DNA of 64,000 nucleotides from Larus michahellis (Eukaryota > Chordata > Aves > Charadriiformes > Laridae), in NCBI RefSeq assembly GCF_964199755.1, contig NC_133901.1, positions 8,943,556 to 9,007,555 of the forward strand. The letters are read 5' to 3'. A model generated the notes under the pieces. That model saw only the letters and a program-made list of their open reading frames with translations, did not search any database and was not told where the DNA came from. Positions within the stretch are counted from its first letter, which is position 1. Each line of letters opens with the position of its first letter. Shown piece after piece: positions 55,911 to 64,000 of the stretch. The translations under genes and the position numbers were made by a program.

Positions 55911-58079
55911 GAATAAATAACTATTTTTTTCTTTCTGCGGGTGCCCCTGTCCTGCAGCGCAGGAGGAACCCACACGTCACATGGTAATTTTATTACAGGC
56001 TTGTCCAGTGAGCAGGAGGACTAATTTGTCAGTCTTATTCAACTTGAGTCAGCTGTTGGTAACCTGCGCTCTCCGGCAATCCCGAATTGTCAGTCAGCAA
56101 CGATTTTCCTTGACTTTCAGTGCTTATAAAGTCATACATGGTGGTAATTTAATGAGCGGAAGATAAAAATTCTGGTCATACTCATCCAGCAACGGTCCTG
56201 ACATATCATTTAGTTAGAAACCCTCCTTTCACGACAGAGCCCTCTCTGATTGAAACCACAAAGTTATTCCCGTTAATTACGTCCTCAAGATATCAGAAAC
56301 CCCAAACATCGGCAATTCGTGTGGTTTAGGTTTTTGGATGTGTTGCCACCTACGATCCTGTTGTTATTACCATACCACAAGCTACGGACCTTGGGAATTT
56401 AATTAAATGAATGGCAATGCCTTTCTGGAGTGGCAGCTAAGGGACACGTGCCATTAGCAGGGAGAAACCTGCAGCCCGGTGGAAGAGCTCTGCTCCTCGT
56501 TGAAGGGGAGCAGAGAGATCCCAATAGCTCTGCACGCGGTTTGCCGTTTTCCAGGCTTGGTTTGTGATGCAAAAGGAGGCTTTTTTGCATAAAAGGTAAG
56601 ATTGCTGCAAGGAAAAGGTGTGCGGTTTTGCAGCACGTCCCATCGTCTGCAGGTTGCATCTGCACGTGGGCACGTTCTGCCTGGTCTTTCCACCGACACG
56701 TGCTCACAGCCTCCCCCGGCCTATGAAATGGCGATAACGGGGATAAGAGGGGAAAAGCTTACCAAGAGCGTCCACTCCCTAAGGGTGGGATAAAAACCTG
56801 CACGAGCTTCTCCCCCGTTTGCAGCCTGAACTTTGCTATCTGACTGCTGACCTCAGCGCTGCAATGTTTCGAAAACATTTGGATTGGGATCTGGACGTTC
56901 AGCTTCCACCTCCAGAAACGCTTCAATTCGGACATTATTTTTATGGCGAATTTTAAGCCTGATTTTAACATGAACAGTAGCCTTAAAGAGCTAGTACAGA
57001 CTTGGGAACTATACATTGACATCAGTTCTAACGAGATCATCGATCTGTACTGGGTTGGGTTAGATGTGTAGACTACATAGAATTGGACAGATAAATTAGT
57101 ATAAAGTTCTTAATAGATTTTAAGCCAATGGCTATGATTACCATCTTTATTTTAAAATATTACGTAGATTAAACTCAGATGCTGCATACTTCCATTTTGT
57201 TTTGCAGTATTACTAACGAGAAATTGGGCCACACAGCATGATTCATAAAGTTTAGATACCAGAATAACATCTTAAGGCAAGAATAATTTGATTTTTTTTT
57301 ACCCCCTAAACGTGTTGCCATAGATTTTCCTAAATGTTTTACAAACAGTTATTAAAAGCACATTGAGAATCTGAATTCCCCGTGGGCAAAATGTTTTTGT
57401 ACTTAACTTTCATTTAATTCAAAAGATCACATCTGGTTGGAGTTGCGGCAAAACATGGGAAAATCGTGCCCAGCTATCACAACAGCAGCCATGTGAACCC
57501 GCGCGTGGCTCATGGCCACCTTCCCTCATCCCCTTCCTTCTGGGGTCGGGCAGGAGCCATGTGGGGGTCCTGGCTGCGGGACCCCCCTCTTGGGGACAGC
57601 TCTGCTGGCAGCGGTCAAACCAAGGCAAGGCTTTGGAGGGGCTCAGCCATTAACCCCCTGCCCGAGGGGGGCTTTGGCAGCATCCCTGCAGGGTTCCAAC
57701 AGGAGCATCCCAGACCCTTTGCGCCACGGCAGGGGGGCCCAGGCTGGACAATTTGTAGTATCAAACAACAGGCGGGTGCTGTGGGGGCTGGCACACCTTT
57801 CTTACAGCAACCATCCAAAGGCATAAAGAATGTTCCAGAGTTAATTTATTGTGCCCGTGTTAGAGTTTTAAAAAATGCATTTATCAGCTTTTGGTATTAA
57901 ATAGTCCATAACTGAGTAAATATACGGGAATTTAAAAAAAAAAACATATATCCAACACCCCTTTTCAAATCTCCCTTCCCTTAACGGCACCGTAAATTTC
58001 AATGTCATATTCCTGTACGTCGCTGCCCTTAATCTGACAGTGTCAGAGGGATCTATCTTCATTTTCTCACTCTTTTCAT
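55911..58079. other. Gene-desert sequence without recognised features
   Basis: I recognise no gene or repeat. The part at 55.98-56.3 kb and the AT-rich part at 57.06-57.4 kb may be regulatory. The GC-richer part at 57.45-57.8 kb carries only spurious open frames. Confidence 0.5.
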
Positions 58080-58385
58080 AATCTAATCCTCAGCTCTAAC
58101 ATGCAATTAGTGCCCTCCTCGCCCTCCGCATACCAAGCAGGCTGATTGCTACAGCTTTCACTGTGCAATCCATTTAGCCATGCGGCTCGTAATGAATATG
58201 TACATTTTGAGGACCTCGGCGAGGAGGGTCACAGGCAATCAACCTTGAATTCAATTACGCGAGTCAAGGTTAATGACTCGGCGCAGTGGTCAGAGGCATT
58301 CAGCCTCCTGCAGATTAAATCAGGCTGTCACAGCTGACAATGCCGCGGCTCGTGTGAGGAGCCGGGGATAGCGCCGAGAGAAGAT
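58080..58385. promoter_or_regulatory. Candidate enhancer with MEIS/TGIF half-site pair around an E-box
   Basis: CTGTCACAGCTGACA at 58325-58339 has TGTCA and TGACA half-sites flanking a CAGCTG E-box. Nearby are GCAATTAG, GGCTGATTGCTACAG, GGCAATCAACCTTG and GTTAATGACTCGG. The segment has no ORF or repeat and is bounded on the right by GC-richer DNA and then a CR1. Motif content resembles the 42.9-kb cluster. The call is inference. Confidence 0.38.
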
Positions 58386-58667
58386 GGTGTCACTCTGCGG
58401 CCGAGCCTGCGCGGGGGTCTCCCGGGCAAATCTGATTGCCAGGCTCCCCCCGACCCCTAATACGATTAGGCGGCAGCAAGGCACGGCTAGTTCGGAGTGT
58501 GGGGTGCCCATGCCCTGATGATGCTCGCATGGGTGCATGGGGGGGGCGCCGGTTCCTGGGAAAGGAGCTTTTGACCAAACGTTTTCCACCATGAGTGCTT
58601 TTACTGTTAGCGCTGCTCTTGGGTGAATGAGGAAAAAGCACTAACAACCCCAAACTCGTGTCCCGCA

Positions 58668-58955
58668 GGTCCCTGCCCAGCGACAGGACAAGGGGCAACG
58701 GGCACAAACTGGAACACGGGAAATTCCATCTCAACATGAGGAAAAAAACTTCTTTACTTTGAGGGTGGCAGAGCCCTGGCACAGGCTGCCCAGAGAGGTG
58801 GTGGAGTCTCCGGCTCTGGAGACATTCAAAACCTGCCTGGACACATTCCTGTGCAACCTGCTGCAGGTGCCCCTGCTCTGGCAGGGGGTTGGACTGGATG
58901 ATCTCCAGGGGTCCCTTCCAACCCCAACCATTCTGTGATTCTGTGTGATTCTGCC
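58668..58955 (+). mobile_element. CR1 LINE, 5'-truncated 3' end
   Basis: The plus strand follows the CR1 consensus: 'cgacaggacaaggggcaacg', 'ggaaattccatctcaacatg', 'aacttctttactttgagggt', 'aggctgcccagagaggtggt', 'ggttggactggatgatctcc' and the tail 'ccattctgtgattctgtg'. About 290 bp remain. It differs in internal sequence from the neighbouring minus-strand copy, so the two are probably different CR1 subfamilies. Long minus-strand open frames across it are antisense shadows. Confidence 0.96.
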
Positions 58956-59222
58956 CCAGGTGCCCCAGCAGCAGCAATGCCCCAGCATGTCTCGGGTCCC
59001 AGCCTAGTGGCTCCCGGGCAATAGCCCTGCCAGCATGCCTTTGCTGGGCAGCCCCAGGCTGAGCACAATGCGAAGGATGCTGCGAGGTTCCCCAGCCATT
59101 GGTGGAACCAGCCAAGAATGGAGCGCAACCTTCTCCCAGCCCAGCACCCAGCGGGACGCCCCACACTCCAGCACTCCAAGGAGAGATCATGGTGTTTCAG
59201 GACAACTTCAAAACTGATATTT

Positions 59223-59605
59223 CATAGAATGGTTAGAGTTGGAAGAGACCTTAAAGATGATCCAGTTCCAACCCCTGCCCTGGGCAGGGACACCTCCCAC
59301 CAGACCAGGTTGCTCCAAGCCCCATCCAGCCTGGCCTTGGACACCTCCAGGGATGGGGCAGCCACAGCTTCTCTGGGCAACCTGGGCCAGGTTCTCACCA
59401 CCCTCACAGCACAGAATTTCTTCCTGATATATAATCCAAATCTCTCATCTTTCAGTTTAAAGCCGTTCCCCCTCATCCTATGGCTACACTCCGTGATCCA
59501 GAGTCCCTCCCCAGTTTTCCTGTAGCCCATTTAGGTACTTGGAAGGGGCTCTAAGGTCTCCCCAGAGCATTCTCTTCTCCAGGATGAACAACCCCAACTC
59601 TCTTT
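59223..59605 (-). mobile_element. CR1 LINE, 5'-truncated 3' part
   Basis: This is the reverse-complement orientation of CR1: 'atagaatggttagagttgga', 'gaccttaaagatgatccag', 'cctgccctgggcagggac', 'ctctgggcaacctgggccag', 'accaccctcacagcacagaa' and 'cagtttaaagccgttccccc', ending in 'ctctccaggatgaacaac'-like sequence near 59600. At about 380 bp it is the longest CR1 piece here. It faces the plus-strand CR1 270 bp to the left, so the two 3' ends point at each other. Confidence 0.96.
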
Positions 59606-59617
59606 TGTTTATTATTT

Positions 59618-59648
59618 ATAGGTGCTATTTAAATAAAATAGCACCTAT
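59618..59648. repeat. 13-bp perfect inverted repeat at the 5' break of a CR1
   Basis: ATAGGTGCTATTT (59618-59630) and AAATAGCACCTAT (59636-59648) are perfect reverse complements with an AAATA spacer. It starts about 13 bp beyond the point where recognisable CR1 sequence stops and is followed by a long T run near 59660. Confidence 0.88.
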
Positions 59649-62600
59649 TTATTTATATTTTTTTTTTTGCTACTTCTTCGTGCAGCTTCCCAAGGGGCTC
59701 TATTTTTAGCTGTGCTCTAAGTGTAATGACACGGTGCTGGAGGGCTTAGAATAGGCTTGAAGGTGGTGCTTTAATGGTGGGCTGCAAACACTTTATTACA
59801 TGTTTCCATAACCATGAGGGCTAAATTGCTCTCCCAACGGCTGCCGCCTGGCTCCAGCCAACAGCGGGGTTTCGGCAGGTCTGCCTTTGGTTGAGGGCAA
59901 AACGGGTTTTCTGCAATGGGTTCATCCCAAACAGAGCCAGTGCCCACAGAAATCTCTTCCCGAAGGTCCATCTGTGGGAAGGGCTAATGCCAGCAATGGC
60001 TCCACAGCAGAACATTGGGACCAGTGCAGACTGTGACTCTGCGAGCTGGTGCAGCCCTGGCTGGGCAGCCCGGCCCATGCAAGAGGCACTCGAGGCCAGC
60101 TGGCTTTTGGGACTTGGGACACCCTCTGAGCGTTTTGGCTCTATGAAAAGCTGGTGCAGCGCACAGAGCGTTTGTGCCCCAGTCCCCAGGATCAGGATAA
60201 CCAGCTGGGGACGGGGCTGCCATTCTCATCAGCAGCTCCAGCTCAACTGACGTGACACTCGTGATAAAGAGCTGCTCATCAGTGCTGATGGTTTATCATG
60301 TGCTATGTCAAACCTCCACTTATTAAACCCTCCACAGGGTAGATTGATCTGTTGTCCCCTCTGATGGTTGTGTTGGAGGCGTTTGCGGGCCTTTCCTTGC
60401 TTTCACAAGCAGTGCTGAGTCCCTCTCTGAAGTCACACTGTTGGCCTGCTCTTCATGCCCTTTGTAGGTTTGCCAAGCTCTGGGTGAAGACGTTGGGTTG
60501 GGTTGCCCTCTTCAGGTGATGCTTTGCTGTGATGGCCCTCGGGGACCCCCACAGCAGCAGCCCCACCAACACCCAACACCGGTGGTCTCCTGCCCAACTG
60601 CTTATGGCATGTTTCAGCATTAAAAAAATCAGCATGTTGAATATGAGATTGCACAGAGGACTGGAGATGTTTGGTAATTGCAACTTCATTGTTCCTGCTG
60701 GCTCCCTGGGAGTGCTCCTGCCTGGGCGTCACCAGCACTTAGGACACTAGAGGCTGGAGCTGTGGACAAACCCCCCAGAGCAGCCAACAGATGCTGGGGA
60801 CGGGGCCCCGGGGTCTCGCTCTGCCTGTCGAGGGCTTCCCCGCGGGGCTGCACGCTGAGTAAGGAGTTATTTAGTAGTGCGGACAAATTAAAAACATAAA
60901 TAACATTCGACTGTCTGAATCTTTACAATAAAAACAAATTATGAGGTTTATGTATGTAAAGCAGTATCGCTTGGTGTGAAGAATCTTTTACACATGATTT
61001 ATACTGTTATTAAATATGGGGCAATTTTTAGAACCAAATCACTGCTGTAATTTCAGGACCATTACATTGTATTTAACACAAATTCATAATGAATGTATTT
61101 TTCAAAATGTCTTTCCAATGCATAGTCTATTGGTAGCTTCTCAAATAGAAACCCCTTTCTTTAAAAAAAATACTATTTTGTTTATTTTGTCTTCTCTCCC
61201 TTCCTTTCCACTGGGAGAAAAAAAACTTACAGAAGCCAAATGGGCAGCTTCGGTTCACATATCTCAAGCTTGCCAGAGACGCAGTCCGAGACCTAGCAGA
61301 GTGTTGTGAATATATACAAATTCATCATTGCTTAACATGAAACGTGTCCCTCTGCGAGGGTGGACATCCATGGCCTCCCTGCAGGTGCCCATCACCTCCC
61401 CACACTGCCCAGAGTGCGAGCAAGGATGTGCCTCGGGTACCAGCACTCTGAAACCTGTTCCCCGTGTTCCTGCTCCTCGCTAAACACTGAGGAATCTTCT
61501 GGGTTTATTGTGTATTTTTTCTTGGTGTCTTTACGACTCAGGACTTGGATGCGCAGAGCTCAGGGGGCACAGCCACCCCACGACAGCGCTGGGAAATGGT
61601 TCCCGGGAAAAAAAGCATCTTATATTCATACCAAAGTCCCGATGTGCACCAGCTTTCTTCTCTGCCCACCACTGCAGAAGGGAGGGGTTATTCCCGCCCC
61701 CCCCCCAACCCGAGCGTGGGTGTGTGGAAACGGGGGCTAGATCCAAGAGAGGCTTCAGGATGGGGCCGCTCCATCACCTCCTCTCTGCTCCTACGACCAG
61801 AGGCCACCGCGGATCCGCTGCCAGGATCCTTACCTCGAAGAACTGTGGGATGTTTATAATTGCATTGGTCATTAGCGCGGTAGTTATGAATTGCTCACTA
61901 CCATTAGTGATAAGAGAGAGGATAAAATACGGATATACAGGCTTCATCGCCCTTCCTGTTACTTAGAAACTGGAGAAAGTTTCTGGAGATCCATTCAGCT
62001 CTTCCATCCTCAATTAAACATTCAGAAAAACGGCTCTCCTGGGCAATAGAAAAGCTCTTTTAAGTGCTTTAGCTCAGCCCTAAAACTTTGAGACAGACTT
62101 AAACTTTCAGCACGTTGAATCTAATACTTGTAAGAGGCACCGCAGTCTCTGCCCCGGGCGGAGGGATGGCAGTCCCTGGAGGGGACGGTGCCAGGGGGCT
62201 GGGACAATGCAAAGCACGAGGACCCTGGAGGGGGGAGCAGGGTGATGCACAGCGAAACCCAAAGAAATATTTCTCTGTAACAGTGGTGCCTCCAAAACCT
62301 ACAGAGGCAGGGACAGCGTGGCACAAGCTCACACCTGAAGCTGAATCCAAGACACCGGCTGAGCTGCTGGCCCACGGGGCAGTGCTGCCAGAAAGCGGGA
62401 ATTGGGAAAAATCATGGGGACTGTCCCCGAACAAGAGCGGTTTGTGGAGGTGGGCAGTGGGAAACTTTAAAAGGAAGATTAAATCGGAGAAAAATATGAA
62501 ACTGCCGGCGGCGCTTCTCATCGAGGCGAAAGAAAACTCGGTGGAGCGCAGGGGCGCGGTGACACCGTGCATTAAGGGAAATGTTTGTTGTTGTCCAATT

Positions 62601-62655
62601 TGATTTGTCTGACATGCAGATTTCTTAATATCACACAGCGACATATTTCAGGTGT
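59649..62655. other. Gene-desert sequence without recognised features
   Basis: I find no gene or repeat of known family. The GC-richer parts at 59.9-60.25, 60.7-60.85, 61.5-61.85 and 62.1-62.4 kb carry overlapping spurious open frames (the longest is 181 codons at 62099-62644, minus strand). A C run lies at 61698-61707. The AT-rich part at 60.87-61.2 kb could be regulatory. Confidence 0.5.
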
Positions 62656-63130
62656 TATGAAAATTTGCATGTGTTTGTTTAGCTGTCCGGGGGAGCCGCT
62701 AACAAGAATTCATAAATTCTCCGCTCTGACTTTTAGCTGGCTGGAGCTTTCTTTTATTTAAGCCCCTTAAATGCAATTTTTGCAAAACCATAACATCAGA
62801 TTAGAAACAAACAGCAAATTGAAGCTTGTTCGAGACGGGTGGTGTGACAAGCAGCAAAACGAAAACTTATGAATTGCCGGCACGGCCCCAGCCGTTGCTG
62901 CCCCATCTCAGAGCAGGAGACGGGCGTGCTAAGAGTTTTCCAGCCAGGCAAAATGATTGCTTGCCATCGCTGCACCGAAAGAGTGGAGAATTCCCACTGC
63001 TGTGTAAACTGCCCGGCAATTTGGCTGTCCTAATCCCGGACATTTTCAGAGACTGGGGAATGGAACGTTTTTAGGATTATTTGATTAGAAGCATTTACTT
63101 AAAATTGCTCTAATTAGGTTACTGGATATT
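62656..63130. promoter_or_regulatory. Candidate non-coding regulatory stretch
   Basis: The motifs GAATTCATAAATTCTCCG, TCTTTTATTTAAGCCCC, TTAAATGCAATTTTTGC and ATTGCTCTAATTAGGTTACT (split across the segment) suggest homeodomain, HOX and octamer-like inputs. There is no credible ORF. GAATTCATAAATTC is an imperfect palindrome at 62707-62720. The call is weak and based on motif style only. Confidence 0.28.
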
Positions 63131-63639
63131 ACGTCCACAGAGGATGGTGTTGGTATGAATTAGCTACCTAAACACTAGGTGATCAATCAGTGGAGACTTT
63201 TAATCGGCCTAAAAAGTTCACTTACTGGAATATGCGGTCACGTCTTCCAGGATTATTTCAGTTTCCTCCAAGTACCTAAAAAGTCTTGCAGGGGCTGTCA
63301 GGAGTCCCTGGGAACAGCAAACAGGCTGCTTTCCCCCCGCTACACTTACAATATAATTGGTTTGCAGAGAAAGGGGCTTGGTGGGAGACTTTGGGAAACC
63401 AAGCTGGTGTGTAGGTGATAGACGTGTGACTGATATCAGTTTCTTTACGTTTCCAAAGATATATTCAGGTGCAGCAAAAGAAGAGCTGTGGGATTAGACA
63501 CTCTGAACTGGTGTCAGTCTTCACACAATTATATCAAATCATACCTTTGTATCAATAAAAGGCACCCCCAAACCCCAGACTTTCATCACGAAACGGGGCA
63601 CCTTTCTGGGTGCGTCCCCAGCTTTCTCAATGAGCACTG

Positions 63640-64000
63640 GAAGTTAAATAAAGCTTTTAAAATGATTTAGCAGGTAAATGTTATGGATTGCTCAGATTTA
63701 ATTTATGGGATTAGTTTGACTTTCAATTACCAGGCTTCACGCTGAATCACTTTATATTTTGAGCTCTGAAACTAGCACTCCTTACACTCGATCTTTCATT
63801 TAGAGAAGGATTATCAATAATTAGACACCATGGCCTTATTGATCAACTAATCAATAACCACATTAATCATCAGCAGTCTGAAAACAATTCACTCTTTGCA
63901 TTAAAAGGAATCGTTGCAATCAAATTAGCATCCTTTGCTGCACGCCCATCGCAGGTGGTATCTTTATGATAGATGTTATTCCTGAACCCATCACTGCAGA
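63640..64000. promoter_or_regulatory. Candidate homeodomain-rich enhancer at the right edge
   Basis: A dense array of TAAT, ATTA and TGATT/AATCA cores fills 63810-63930. Motifs include TTATCAATAATTAGAC, TTGATCAACTAATCAATAAC and CACATTAATCATCAGC, then GCAATCAAATTAGCATCC. It also contains TTGATCAA-type palindromic ATCA pairs and TTTATGATAGATG (GATA type). No ORF or repeat is present, and the element may continue past the window. The call is inferred from motif density. Confidence 0.4.

Noticed and set aside
58390..59190. Minus-strand open frame of 266 codons
   Set aside because: It is antisense across the plus-strand CR1 at 58668-58955 plus flanking GC-rich DNA. It is not the CR1 reverse transcriptase and has no known domain.
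62099..62644. Overlapping 181-codon minus and 162-codon plus frames
   Set aside because: Both strands are open over the same GC-richer patch, with no recognisable domain or splice-site context. This is typical of chance frames.

Overview
This window is vertebrate nuclear DNA, almost certainly from a bird. It has split genes with canonical splice sites, CpG islands, and several copies of the avian-type CR1 LINE 3' end. There are no bacterial operons, no phage and no CRISPR. Two genes are recognised by reading their proteins. They are the 5' end of RSRC1 on the minus strand (two coding exons near 6.2 and 8.9 kb) and the complete five-exon SHOX2 homeobox gene on the plus strand (18250-22779). 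The head-to-head order RSRC1 / SHOX2 is the arrangement known from the human 3q25 locus, so this is the orthologous avian segment.

Layout. 1-16.6 kb is AT-rich RSRC1 intron with coding exons 2 and 3. It also holds a decayed LINE with recognisable reverse-transcriptase motifs, two weak MIR-like SINE relics, and a CR1 copy beside the promoter. 16.2-18.25 kb is a shared GC-rich intergenic block. It contains candidate RSRC1 first-exon splice donors, a roughly 75-bp GC-rich foldback palindrome, a near-perfect 17-bp TAAT/ATTA palindrome containing a P3 homeodomain dimer site, and the SHOX2 TATA box. 18.25-24.2 kb is SHOX2 with its inferred 3' UTR. 24.5-25.5 kb is a second CpG-rich block built partly on a minisatellite of about 32 bp per unit. 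25.5-64 kb contains no gene I can support. It is the start of the downstream SHOX2 gene desert, with CR1 fragments and several stretches that look like developmental enhancers, judged by motif density and composition only.

How the parts fit. SHOX2 is a paired-class (Q50) transcription factor of proximal limb, sinoatrial node, palate and nervous system. RSRC1 is an SR-related splicing factor that is broadly expressed. The two CpG-island promoters lie about 1-1.5 kb apart. The desert on the right is where long-range SHOX2 enhancers are expected. The best single candidate here is 42.58-43.47 kb, which carries a MEIS half-site a few bases from a posterior PBX-HOX site.

I see no clear undescribed biological system. 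The most unusual items are the foldback palindrome between the two promoters, the P3-type palindrome that SHOX2 itself could bind, the GC-AG intron within SHOX2, and the motif clusters in the desert. No alignments or database searches were run. Enhancer calls are hypotheses, and repeat boundaries are approximate.
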